Shown here: in pieces, positions 45,899-53,782 of the stretch
Layout of the letters: the number at the start of each line of letters is the position of its first letter
Numbering within the stretch: the stretch's first letter is position 1
DNA from: Psychrobacter glacincola
GTDB lineage: Bacteria > Pseudomonadota > Gammaproteobacteria > Pseudomonadales > Moraxellaceae
Direction of reading: 5' to 3'
NCBI GenBank assembly: GCA_001411745.2
Contig: LIQB01000002.1
Location: 63,892-127,891, forward strand
Length of the DNA stretch: 64,000 nt
Program-made: the position numbers and the translations under genes
The notes under the pieces: generated by a model
What the model was told of the DNA's origin: nothing
What the model saw: the letters and a program-made list of their open reading frames with translations, nothing else
Database searches by the model: none

Positions 45899-47545
45899 TT
45901 ATTCGGTACCAAATTGTTTGCGCTTTTTGGCAAAGAAGCGATCCAAGCGGTCCATGGCATCTTCTAAATCATGTAAGTTTGGCAAAAATACCAAGCGGAA
46001 ATGATCGGGCTTATCCCAGTTAAAGCCTGTTCCTTGCACCATTAAGACATTTTCTTCAACAAGCAAATCCATCATAAATGCCATATCATCTTCGATAGGG
46101 TAAACATTAGGGTCCATCTTTGGAAAGCAATAAAACGCGCCTTGTGGCATGGTACAAGAGATACCTTTGATCGCATTAAGCCGTGACACAGCCATTTCAC
46201 GCTGCTTATATAAGCGCCCACGCTCTGACGTGAGCTCTTTCATGCTTTGATAGCCGCCCATTGCCGTTTGAATGGCATACTGACCTTGGACATTGGAACA
46301 CAAGCGCATAGACGCTAACATGTCCAAACCTTCGATAAAGTCAGTGGCATGGTGCTTTTTGCCAGACACCATCATCCAACCTGCGCGGAATCCCGCGATA
46401 CGATGCGATTTAGATAAGCCGTTGTATGAGAGCACCAGCACATCATCAGTCAAGGTGCTCATTGGGGTGTGTACCATATCATCATAAAGAATACGATCAT
46501 AAATTTCATCGGCCATGATGATTAAATCATGCGCTTTAGCGACCTCAATAATTTGTTTCAGCAATTCATCACTATAAAGTGAACCCGTTGGATTATTAGG
46601 GTTAATCACCACGATACCTTTGGTTTTAGAGGTGATTTTAGATTTAATATCTTCGATATCAGGATGCCAATTATCGTCTTCATTACAGCGATAATGTACC
46701 GCTGTGCCGCCAGCTAGGTTCGCCGCTGCCGTCCAAAGCGGGTAGTCTGGCATTGGGATAAGCACTTCGTCACCATCATTCATTAAAGCCTGCATGGTCA
46801 TTACAATCAGCTCAGAAACTCCGTTGCCCAAATAGACGTCACGGACATCAACTGCCGATAGCAACCCCTTTGATTGATAGTACTGTAGGACAGCTTTACG
46901 CGCTGAAAAAATCCCTTGCGAGTCGGAATAACCGGTCGCGTCTGGTAGGTTCATCGCCACATCGCGCAAAATCTCATGCGGGGCTTCTAGACCAAAGGGG
47001 GCTGGGTTACCGACGTTCAGCTTTAATATACGTTTGCCTTCGGCTTCCATCTTATTGGCTGTTTGTAGTAGCGGACCGCGAATGTCATAGCAAACATTTT
47101 GTAATTTATCCGATTTTTTTATTGTGTTCATAGTGTGACCACTCATAGGGTTATTTTGTGAGTTTGTATCTATAGTAGGAGTTGTAGTTGTTTGATTGGC
47201 TTGGGAGTCATGTATCTCGTCAGTTTGAGCAGATGACGTATTTTGACTATTCTTATTATGAGAATGAGCGCTCTTACTCACCTCTTTATTATTACTGTCG
47301 TTTTTTAGTTCACCGCGTAACAGATAGCCTTCGCTGCAGCCTAAAATGTGTGCGAGCGTTGGCAGCTTAGATGACACAATGCCATTGGTGCCACGCTCCC
47401 AATTTGAGATAGCCCCGCGACTGACTTTTGCGCCTGCTGCGGTCATGGCTTGCGCTAATTGTTCAGCAGTCAGCCCTTTATCACGACGTAGCTGTACCAG
47501 TCTTTCGGCTTGTGAGCCTTTATTCTTGTCATCAGCCATAGTCAT
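45899..47545 (-). CDS. XRE-type helix-turn-helix / AlaA-like aminotransferase fusion
   Basis: A 548-residue fusion. Residues about 13-78 are an XRE/Cro-type helix-turn-helix (RLVQLRRDKGLTAEQLAQAM, then VSRGAISNWERGTNG and LAHILGCSEGYLLRGE). Residues 80-138 are a polar, Asn/Ser/Thr-rich linker. From residue 139 (MNTIKKSDKLQNVCYDIRGP) the protein matches AlaA, the fold-type I alanine aminotransferase: KLNVGNPAPFGLEAP, VINPNNPTGSLYS, DEIYDRILYDD, the PLP-binding Lys in YNGLSKSHRIAGFRAG, and the C-terminal FRLVFLPNLHDLEDAMDRL. The enzyme part is complete. An internal ATG (47131) has no ribosome site, so the fusion is likely the main product. Inverted repeats at 47611-47700 upstream suggest autoregulation. 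Confidence 0.9.
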   Translation of the reverse strand: MTMADDKNKGSQAERLVQLRRDKGLTAEQLAQAMTAAGAKVSRGAISNWERGTNGIVSSKLPTLAHILGCSEGYLLRGELKNDSNNKEVSKSAHSHNKNSQNTSSAQTDEIHDSQANQTTTTPTIDTNSQNNPMSGHTMNTIKKSDKLQNVCYDIRGPLLQTANKMEAEGKRILKLNVGNPAPFGLEAPHEILRDVAMNLPDATGYSDSQGIFSARKAVLQYYQSKGLLSAVDVRDVYLGNGVSELIVMTMQALMNDGDEVLIPMPDYPLWTAAANLAGGTAVHYRCNEDDNWHPDIEDIKSKITSKTKGIVVINPNNPTGSLYSDELLKQIIEVAKAHDLIIMADEIYDRILYDDMVHTPMSTLTDDVLVLSYNGLSKSHRIAGFRAGWMMVSGKKHHATDFIEGLDMLASMRLCSNVQGQYAIQTAMGGYQSMKELTSERGRLYKQREMAVSRLNAIKGISCTMPQGAFYCFPKMDPNVYPIEDDMAFMMDLLVEENVLMVQGTGFNWDKPDHFRLVFLPNLHDLEDAMDRLDRFFAKKRKQFGTE

Positions 47546-47610
47546 TCAAGCCTTTATTCAGTAGTTGGTAATCGAGAGAAGGAAAGCAGGCATTTGTTTT
47601 AATTAAGCCT

Positions 47611-47700
47611 TAATGCAAGATATTATTGCATTATCAGTATCAATGCAAGCTGTTTTTAAGGGTAGTGTATTTGCCAATGCAAGAATAACTTGCATTGGCA
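47611..47700 (-). promoter_or_regulatory. Palindromic candidate operators upstream of the HTH-aminotransferase gene
   Basis: Three related sites: TAATGCAA (47611-47618) with TTGCATTA (47626-47633), spacer 7; a half-site CAATGCAAG (47641-47649); and TGCCAATGCAAG (47672-47683) with CTTGCATTGGCA (47689-47700), perfect 12-base arms with spacer 5. They lie 66-155 bases upstream of the start codon at 47545. There is no T-run, so they are unlikely to be terminators. The natural candidate ligand is the XRE domain of the adjacent fusion protein (inference). Confidence 0.7.
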
Positions 47701-47729
47701 GTATTATCGCTGCCTCATTGCTGCTCTAC

Positions 47730-47904
47730 TAGGCCGTGTCCTTATTTTAAAAATGGTAATAAAACTGAGATAAATTGTCGTTAAACAAGGAAAGTAGTGC
47801 AAATAATATCGAGATATTGATAAGCTATTTGACGATGTTTGGCAAAATTTAGCCATTTTTAGCCCATTTAGAAGATAATCGATTGAATTGAGGACACGCC
47901 CTAG
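47730..47904 (+). repeat. MITE-like dispersed repeat, longest copy
   Basis: 175 bases with ends TAGGCCGTGTCCTTATTTTA (left) and GAATTGAGGACACGCCCTA (right), the outer 10-12 bases roughly inverted. It is homologous along its length to the copy at 26123-26281. It carries no gene. It starts 30 bases beyond the palindromic operators. The remaining 281 bases to msrB (47905-48185) are AT-rich; a 19-codon frame at 47936-47995 is not supported. Confidence 0.8.
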
Positions 47905-48185
47905 ATATCAAACTTCTTTCAGAGAGTTATTATCATGGCTACATCTGTATTCATTGATATGTTAAGAAAATTTGCTGTATTTTATTTATCATAGCTTTTT
48001 CAATACCTTACGCTATCACTTGCTTATGATGGTTTTCTTGTAATGTATGCCTTGAATATTGAGTGGATAAACAATAGATAAGACCCATCGTTTTTATAAA
48101 AATATGGCGATAAAGTGTTAGTTAATAGCAGATAAAAGCTAATGCTAATGGATGAGATAATACATACCCAAATTAAGGATACATT

Positions 48186-48611
48186 ATGCAAGACAATCAA
48201 CTTAGCCAAGAAGAGATCAGCCAATTAACAGAAGCTGATTGGAAAGAGCGTTTGAGTGCTGATGAATATCACGTGATGCGTGAAAAGGGTACAGAACGCC
48301 CATTTACGGGCGTATATAACGATGCGACTGATGACGGTATTTATCGCTGCAAAGGCTGCGGTGCGAGCTTATTTGACTCAAGCAATAAATTTGATGCCAG
48401 CTGTGGTTGGCCAAGTTTTGACCAAGGAGTTGATAACAGAGCTATTGAGGAGCATGTGGATAATTCGCTTGGCATGACGCGGACAGAAGTAACCTGTAGT
48501 AACTGCGGCGCACATTTAGGTCATGTCTTCCCTGACGGCCCAAGCGAGACGACGGGGATGCGCTATTGCATCAATTCTGTGTCTATTGATTTAGATAAAT
48601 CTGAAAAGTAA
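48186..48611 (+). CDS. msrB: Peptide-methionine (R)-S-oxide reductase MsrB
   Basis: It reduces the R form of methionine sulfoxide in proteins. 141 residues with two zinc CxxC pairs (CKGCGASLF and [12 protein letters not shown]), CGWPSFDQ, and the catalytic Cys in [15 protein letters not shown] lies 7 bases before the ATG. No signal peptide, so it is cytosolic. A glutathione peroxidase gene follows on the same strand 157 bases later; the pair suggests an oxidative repair cluster, though a common transcript is not proven. Confidence 0.97.
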   Translation: MQDNQLSQEEISQLTEADWKERLSADEYHVMREKGTERPFTGVYNDATDDGIYRCKGCGASLFDSSNKFDASCGWPSFDQGVDNRAIEEHVDNSLGMTRTEVTCSNCGAHLGHVFPDGPSETTGMRYCINSVSIDLDKSEK

Positions 48612-48768
48612 TTGTTAAAAAAATTGCTTAGAGTATTTTAGAGTCATGGCAGGGAAGCGCGAGATGCTGCCTTGCCAGTTATTAGTATTATTAACGTTTT
48701 CAATGTTATTGAAAAATGAGCATGGCTTAAAAGACTATCAAAATAATAACTAATCGATTTAAGGACAA

Positions 48769-49257
48769 ATGATGAGCACGATTTACGATTTTACTGCTGA
48801 GCGTATGGACGGTACTGCAAAAGCCTTTGCTGATTATCAAGGTAAGGTGTTATTAATCGTCAATACCGCGAGCAAATGTGGATTTACGCCGCAATTTGAA
48901 GGCCTAGAAGCAATATATCAGCAATATAAAAATCAAGGATTGGTCGTTATTGGTTTCCCTTGTAATCAATTTGGCGGGCAAGATCCAGGCAGTAATGAGG
49001 AGATTGGCGAATTTTGTCAAAAGAACTATGGTGTCAGTTTCCCAATGATGGCGAAGGTTGATGTCAATGGCAAAGACGCTCATCCTATTTTTGATTGGCT
49101 CAAAGAGCAAAAGGGTGGCGTATTAACAGAGGGTATCAAATGGAATTTTACTAAGTTTTTAATTGGTAAAGATGGACAGGTCATTGACCGCTATGCGCCA
49201 ACCACCAAACCAGAAGCCATGAAAATGGATATCGAACAAGCATTAGCCAGTAAATAG
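48769..49257 (+). CDS. Glutathione peroxidase
   Basis: A thiol peroxidase of the GPx family (in bacteria usually fed by thioredoxin or glutathione). 162 residues with the catalytic tetrad visible: Cys in NTASKCGFTPQFEGL, Gln in FPCNQFGGQDPGSNEE, Trp in IKWNFTKFLIGKDG, and Asn next to it. It uses Cys rather than selenocysteine. AAGGA at 48761-48765 fits ATG 48769, and ATG 48772 directly after it is equally possible. No signal peptide. Confidence 0.95.
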   Translation: MMSTIYDFTAERMDGTAKAFADYQGKVLLIVNTASKCGFTPQFEGLEAIYQQYKNQGLVVIGFPCNQFGGQDPGSNEEIGEFCQKNYGVSFPMMAKVDVNGKDAHPIFDWLKEQKGGVLTEGIKWNFTKFLIGKDGQVIDRYAPTTKPEAMKMDIEQALASK

Positions 49258-49373
49258 GGTCATGCTTGAAAATTTATTGGTTTTTTATAAAAATATAAAT
49301 CCAATGAAAACATAGGCTTGTCAGATTAATAAATAAAAACCTATAAAATAGGTTAAAAAACTGAAAATACTGT

Positions 49374-49401
49374 TTGACAGCCATGTGTAAATCTATATAA
49401 T
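49374..49401 (+). promoter_or_regulatory. Sigma-70 promoter of the tRNA-Val/tRNA-Asp transcript
   Basis: TTGACA at 49374-49379 and TATAAT at 49396-49401, both perfect consensus, with a 16-base spacer. A leader of about 160 bases with a hairpin AAAATTGC-AGT-GCAATTTT (about 49531-49550) follows before tRNA-Val. Confidence 0.88.
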
Positions 49402-49561
49402 ACACACCCACAGCAAGGGGACTTAATTAAGTTCAATGTTGTTAGAATTTTTACTGACTTAAAGCGTGACAACTTTAAAGATTAGACTTTCTATAAAATT
49501 CCTTTTAAGGAGTTTTAAATTGCGAAGCTAAAATTGCAGTGCAATTTTTTAACGCTTTTCA

Positions 49562-49637
49562 GGGTGATTAGCTCAGTTGGTAGAGCGTCTGCCTTACACG
49601 CAGAATGTCGGCGGTTCGAATCCGTCATCACCCACCA
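49562..49637 (+). tRNA. tRNA-Val (anticodon TAC)
   Basis: 76 bases including the encoded CCA. Acceptor GGGTGAT pairs with ATCACCC; D-arm GCTCAGTTGGTAGAGC; anticodon stem CTGCC/ (loop TTACACG) with anticodon TAC; T-arm GGTTCGAATCC. The UAC anticodon reads GUA and GUG, probably also GUU when modified. Confidence 0.97.
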
Positions 49638-49688
49638 CTCTTTTTAGCGAGTGTCTCTGTAATACGAGAAGATGCTAAGACGACCTAA

Positions 49689-49765
49689 GCAGCGGTAGTT
49701 CAGTTGGTTAGAATACCGGCCTGTCACGCCGGGGGTCGCGGGTTCGAGTCCCGTCCGCTGCGCCA
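49689..49765 (+). tRNA. tRNA-Asp (anticodon GTC)
   Basis: 77 bases including CCA. Acceptor GCAGCGG pairs with CCGCTGC; D-arm GTTCAGTTGGTTAGAAT; anticodon arm CCGGC-CTGTCAC-GCCGG with anticodon GTC; T-arm GCGGGTTCGAGTCCCGT. It follows tRNA-Val by 51 bases on the same transcript. Confidence 0.97.
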
Positions 49766-49818
49766 TATTTAGTAAAAAGCTAAAACAAATTTAAACTCTC
49801 GAGTTTAAGCAAGTTTCG

Positions 49819-49849
49819 CCTCAAACATAATTTTGTTTGGGGTTTTTTT
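49819..49849 (+). terminator. Rho-independent terminator after the tRNA pair
   Basis: CCTCAAACA (49819-49827) pairs with TGTTTGGGG (49834-49842), with one T-G pair, followed by T7. Confidence 0.88.
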
Positions 49850-50013
49850 GTGTTTAAAATTCCTCTTACAACCTTTATCTATAAAAGTTGGCTATTTTTC
49901 TTTATCAACTCTTAGGGAATAGTCTATCTTCAATAAAGTATTCTCTATAAGTTTGGTTGCATAAATTCTACCTTTTGAAAATAGCTGACCACCTGCTCGG
50001 TGACCAAACGGTG

Positions 50014-50039
50014 ACCATTTCTCGATTAAACACGCCCTA
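50014..50039. repeat. Repeat end overlapping the cusS-like stop codon
   Basis: TCGATTAAACACGCCCTA matches the right terminus of the dispersed repeat (TCGATT...CACGCCCTA) with a 7-base deletion. Read on the minus strand it begins TAGGGCGTG, and its TAG is the stop codon of the histidine kinase gene. Only one end of the element can be seen; upstream, TGACCA/GTGACC repeats lie at about 49986-50016. Confidence 0.5.
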
Positions 50040-51518
50040 TGATTCTTTTAATAACTGTACGTTAACTTGAAAGTAATACTCATCCTTAATGGTAATACTG
50101 ACTTTGCCGTTATGGGCATTGACGATTGCTTGTACGATGGCCAATCCCAATCCTGTGCCCGAATGCTGATTATTGGATTTGCGATGACGATAAAAGCGTT
50201 CAAACAGTCTATCTGCTTCCGCTTGAGTTAGAGGCGTCTGCAAGCGATTAGTGATGGTGATGTTTAGCGATGGCTGCTGAGCCGTTTCTCTAAGGGCGTG
50301 AGCGTTATGTTTTATGAGCCTAGCAGTCTTAGAAACGGCGGTAATAGTAATGATACTGTCGCTGGCGGCGTAGTAAATCGCATTGGATATCAAGTTGGCA
50401 AATAGCCTTTGTAATAAGCTCTCATCCCCTAATACCACATCAAACTCACCTTTTTTCTCAAAAGAGATACCGCGCTCTTCGGCTATCAGCTCAAAATAAT
50501 CGATGAGCTTAATTATCAGTGAGTCGGTATCGACAAGATGACGTTGTGAGTCGTAAAGACCTTTTTGAGTTTTTGCCAGCAATAGCATATTGTTAATTAG
50601 TAGGGATAGTTGCTTGAGCGTGTCGTGTTGATGATGTAGCTGCTCGACATATTCTTGATGGTCTCTAGGTTTACTGAGCATCACTTGAGTTTGGGTGCTT
50701 AATGTTGCCAGTGGTGTGCGCAGTTCGTGAGCAATGTCATCTGAAAACTGTGATAATGAGGCAAAGTTGTGTTCGAGTTTATCCATCATGGCATTATAAG
50801 CGTCAGCCAAGGGTCGCAGCTCGCTTGGCATTTCAGAGACGATGATTCTATCGTCTAACTGCTCGGCGTTAATACGTGCCATTTTTTGACTGATGGTCGC
50901 TAAGGGGGCGAATCCTAGATAGACACTAAAAGCTGCGACTGATACCAAGATAAAAGTGATCGCAATAAGTATCAGAATAAGATGGTGATTAAACTGGGCA
51001 AGGTATTGATGGTGCACATCAATCGGTAGCGCGATTAATGCCAAGCGATTAGAGTGCTCAATGACTAGCGCGCGATAATGACGATGATTAAGCTGCAAGT
51101 CAAAGGGTTGATCGCGGTGCTGCTGCCATAGTTTTTCGACCAATTGGGAGTCATTGAGTTTATCAATAAAATCCTTTGGCTGACTATTAATGACTTGTCC
51201 ATTATGGTCAGTGATAATTGTTTTGACTTCATAATCTGGTCGAAAAATATCTACCACAGATGATGCTGTATTAGCGAGATGAGCAGGGTCGGAAAGGTTG
51301 TCAGAGCGCTGATCATCCGATGTCACCTCTGTCATATACTGTCGTAAATTAAACGCAGCATGAGTCAGGATCTCTGAGTCCATTTGTTCAAAATGATCAT
51401 TAACCGAACGCTGTATCCATATGTACAAAAAAGCTTGAGATATCAGCACGCATACCGTTAATACTAGGGTAGTGCGCCACAGTAATGACAAGCGTCGATG
51501 CTCTGATTTATATGCCAT
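50037..51518 (-). CDS. Sensor histidine kinase, CusS/CopS-like
   Basis: A 493-residue heavy-metal-type sensor kinase: first membrane segment LVLTVCVLISQAFLYIW, a periplasmic domain of about 140 residues, second segment HLILILIAITFILVSVAAFS, HAMP (MARINAEQLDDRIIVSEMPS), HisKA with DIAHELRTPLATLSTQ, N-box NLISNAIYYA and G2 box HSGTGLGLAIVQAI. It starts one base after the response regulator stop and is co-transcribed with it. The CusR-type box upstream of the pair and the copper-linked neighbours suggest copper or silver as the signal. Its stop codon lies in the end of a repeat. Confidence 0.88.
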   Translation of the reverse strand: MAYKSEHRRLSLLWRTTLVLTVCVLISQAFLYIWIQRSVNDHFEQMDSEILTHAAFNLRQYMTEVTSDDQRSDNLSDPAHLANTASSVVDIFRPDYEVKTIITDHNGQVINSQPKDFIDKLNDSQLVEKLWQQHRDQPFDLQLNHRHYRALVIEHSNRLALIALPIDVHHQYLAQFNHHLILILIAITFILVSVAAFSVYLGFAPLATISQKMARINAEQLDDRIIVSEMPSELRPLADAYNAMMDKLEHNFASLSQFSDDIAHELRTPLATLSTQTQVMLSKPRDHQEYVEQLHHQHDTLKQLSLLINNMLLLAKTQKGLYDSQRHLVDTDSLIIKLIDYFELIAEERGISFEKKGEFDVVLGDESLLQRLFANLISNAIYYAASDSIITITAVSKTARLIKHNAHALRETAQQPSLNITITNRLQTPLTQAEADRLFERFYRHRKSNNQHSGTGLGLAIVQAIVNAHNGKVSITIKDEYYFQVNVQLLKES

Positions 51519-51519
51519 G

Positions 51520-52287
51520 CTATTTCACTTCAACATGATTGAGTTTAGAAATCGTATTAGCCTCATTACTCATATCAATGCTAGTTTCACTATTGACTAT
51601 AACGGCGCTATTGTCCGCTTCTAGTTTATAGCCCATACCGCGTACGGTATGAATGAGCTTATTTTCAAAGCCATCGTCGATTTTACTTCGTAAGCGTCTT
51701 ATTGCCACATCAATCACATTGGTATCGCTATCAAAATTCATATCCCATACTTGTGAAGCGATGACAGAGCGGGGCAATACTTCGCCCTGATGCTCAAGTA
51801 AAAACTGCAATAGCGCAAATTCTTTGGCCGTCAATTTGATAGAACCCTTATCTCGATGCACGCTACGTTTGGCGATATCCAGTTTTAAATCAGCCATTTG
51901 AAGCACTGTGCTGGCGTAATCTGCTTGATTGGCACGGCGTAGTAAGCTTTTGATTCTGACCAACAGCTCAGCGAAGGCAAAAGGTTTGGTAAGATAGTCG
52001 TCACCGCCAATCTCAAAGCCTTTTATGCGGTCGCTAAGGTCATCTTTTGCGGTCAAAAATAATACAGGGGTGGTGTTACCAGCAGCGCGATAATTACTGA
52101 CTAATTCAAAACCACTGACATCAGGCAGCATCACATCCATCACCACGACAGTGAAGTCCTCAGTCATCAATGCATGATACCCATCTAAACCTGTGGTTTT
52201 ATGCTCAACGATAAAACCTGCCTCGCTTAAACCTTTTTTGATGTAGTCGCCAAGCGATAACTCATCTTCGACTAACAATACTTTCAT
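51520..52287 (-). CDS. Response regulator, CusR/CopR-like (OmpR family)
   Basis: A 255-residue OmpR/PhoB-type activator. The receiver domain has acidic residues in LLVEDELSLGDYIKKGL, the phospho-acceptor Asp in VVVMDVMLPDVSGFEL and Lys in DDYLTKPFAFAELL. The winged helix (LTAKEFALLQFLLEHQGEVL, DTNVIDVAIRRLRSKIDDGF, TVRGMGYKLE) is of the CusR/CopR/PcoR class. It has an extra C-terminal tail of about 30 residues. Start ATG 52287; an in-frame start at 52347 lacks support. A palindrome TGACAA-AA-TTGTCA at 52389-52408 lies 102 bases upstream and fits the CusR box. Confidence 0.9.
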   Translation of the reverse strand: MKVLLVEDELSLGDYIKKGLSEAGFIVEHKTTGLDGYHALMTEDFTVVVMDVMLPDVSGFELVSNYRAAGNTTPVLFLTAKDDLSDRIKGFEIGGDDYLTKPFAFAELLVRIKSLLRRANQADYASTVLQMADLKLDIAKRSVHRDKGSIKLTAKEFALLQFLLEHQGEVLPRSVIASQVWDMNFDSDTNVIDVAIRRLRSKIDDGFENKLIHTVRGMGYKLEADNSAVIVNSETSIDMSNEANTISKLNHVEVK

Positions 52288-52388
52288 AGCATACTCGTGC
52301 CAATTATTTAGGATGAGATCAATATAAAATATCTCTATTATTATCAATCATAGAGGAATACTGGTAATAAACCTATGCTCAGTCTAGA

Positions 52389-52408
52389 AGATGACAAAAT
52401 TGTCATCT
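52389..52408. promoter_or_regulatory. CusR-type operator between the divergent copper genes
   Basis: AGATGACAA (52389-52397) and TTGTCATCT (52400-52408) form a perfect 9-base inverted repeat with a 2-base spacer. The core TGACAA-NN-TTGTCA equals the known core of the E. coli CusR box. A second partial TGACTGTCA-like sequence follows at about 52419-52427. Position between the divergent regulator and DUF411 genes supports the call. Confidence 0.85.
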
Positions 52409-52510
52409 TGGCGTCATCTGACTGTCAGAGTGGCTATGCTAGTTTGGCTTCAGTACATCCTAATTTTAATATTCAATACCATGAAATATTCAACACTATG
52501 AGAAGCCTCT

Positions 52511-53113
52511 ATGATTCCTTTTACCGTTAAGTTTGTTCGAGGGTCAGCGGTCTTATTAACCGCTGTCATATTATCAGCGTGTGGGCAATCTGACAGCAAT
52601 GCTTCTAATGCTAGCCCTTCTACTGCCAATGCGGCTAACGCCAGCAGTGGTGAGGCAAACGCTATACAGAGTAAGCAAACAGTGACACCAGCCAACAACC
52701 CAGACCTGCTCAAGAACGTGTCAGCCACTGTCTATAAAGATGCCAATTGTGGCTGTTGTAAAGAATGGATAGGGCACGCAGAAGATAATGGGTTAACGAC
52801 AACTGCCCATGATGTTGCAGACTTGTCATTATTTAAAGAGCGTTACGGTGTGCCTGCTGAGATGCGTTCTTGCCATACCGCCGTTACCAGTGATGGTTAT
52901 GTCATCGAAGGTCACGTTCCTGCCAAGTATGTGGCTGAGTTTTTGCAAAATCCACCAAAGCAAGCCATCGGGTTGGCGGTACCGGGTATGCCCGTCGGTA
53001 GCCCTGGTATGGAATATCAAGATAAGTTTATGCCATACCAAATTATGCAAATCAATAAAGATGGCACAAACCAAGTATACGCTGAGATTGAGTCCGCAGA
53101 GCAGCAGCTATAA
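52511..53113 (+). CDS. DUF411 lipoprotein, putative metal-binding (copper)
   Basis: A 200-residue lipoprotein with lipobox ILSAC (Cys near residue 24) and an Ala/Ser/Asn-rich spacer. The C-terminal 140 residues are a DUF411 domain: ATVYKDANCGCCKEWIGHAE (CGCC metal-binding motif), YGVPAEMRSCHTAVTSDGYV (Cys-His), EGHVPAKYV and LAVPGMPVGSPGMEYQD. DUF411 proteins are often found in copper and silver resistance clusters and probably bind the metal in the periplasm. The CusR box lies 102 bases upstream, so copper induction is expected. Confidence 0.87.
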   Translation: MIPFTVKFVRGSAVLLTAVILSACGQSDSNASNASPSTANAANASSGEANAIQSKQTVTPANNPDLLKNVSATVYKDANCGCCKEWIGHAEDNGLTTTAHDVADLSLFKERYGVPAEMRSCHTAVTSDGYVIEGHVPAKYVAEFLQNPPKQAIGLAVPGMPVGSPGMEYQDKFMPYQIMQINKDGTNQVYAEIESAEQQL

Positions 53114-53189
53114 GTTAATACTTTAGATAGTTTTTTAAATTTCAGCTACTTATTGTAGTACTGATTGCAGCATTGATGGAGACTGACTG

Positions 53190-53657
53190 ATGAATCATGC
53201 AGAGCAAAAACAGATGAACCCTTATGTAAAGTTCACCCTCATGATTCTGACGTCTACCGTGGTGATGTATATCATGATGTACTTCAATGCTTATGAGTGG
53301 GATCATATTTATTTTAGTGAGACCAGAGCCTATATGGCGCTATATATGGGCGCAGGCATGGCAGTGATTATGCTCGCCTTTATGAGCAATATGTACAAGA
53401 AAACTAAGGTCAACTTAATGATTTATGGTCTTAGTGTGCTGATGTTTGCCGTGGGTATCTGGGGCGTCAGATCTCAAGCAACCGTCGATCAAGTGGATTG
53501 GATGCAGGCTATGATACCGCATCATTCAATTGCGATCTTAACCAGCTCAAGAGCCGATATAGAAGATCCTAGAGTACAGCAGCTTGCTGACGACATCATC
53601 GAAGCACAAAAACGTGAAATTAAAGAGATGCAGGCACTGATCGAAGCATTAGAATAA
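53190..53657 (+). CDS. DUF305-family membrane protein
   Basis: 155 residues: three hydrophobic segments (KFTLMILTSTVVMYIMMYF, YMALYMGAGMAVIMLAFM, LMIYGLSVLMFAVGIWGV) followed by a short DUF305-type helical domain with the motif WMQAMIPHHSIAILTS and the helix QQLADDIIEAQKREIKEM. The His pair followed by Met/Asp/Glu-rich helices is the typical DUF305 metal-binding pattern. It is 76 bases after the DUF411 gene and likely in the same operon. The product probably holds copper at the membrane face (inference). Confidence 0.85.
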   Translation: MNHAEQKQMNPYVKFTLMILTSTVVMYIMMYFNAYEWDHIYFSETRAYMALYMGAGMAVIMLAFMSNMYKKTKVNLMIYGLSVLMFAVGIWGVRSQATVDQVDWMQAMIPHHSIAILTSSRADIEDPRVQQLADDIIEAQKREIKEMQALIEALE

Positions 53658-53782
53658 ATAGCCTTAAAACGCACTCCTCTTAGTACATAAATTAAATGAT
53701 TTTTCCAACTGGTGGATCTTAGCTGATTTGCCAGTTTTTATATGAACCATAACTACCAAATGATCGTAATGAAGGATCTACC

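Noticed and set aside
47936-47995. A 19-codon open frame (MATSVFIDMLRK...) just after the longest repeat copy.
   Set aside because: Too short, no good ribosome site and no recognisable motif; it could be a gene fragment but cannot be supported.
49531-49550. Hairpin with T-run just before tRNA-Val that could be a terminator.
   Set aside because: It lies inside the leader between a perfect promoter and the tRNA genes, with short A-T arms; more likely a processing structure or a weak pause.
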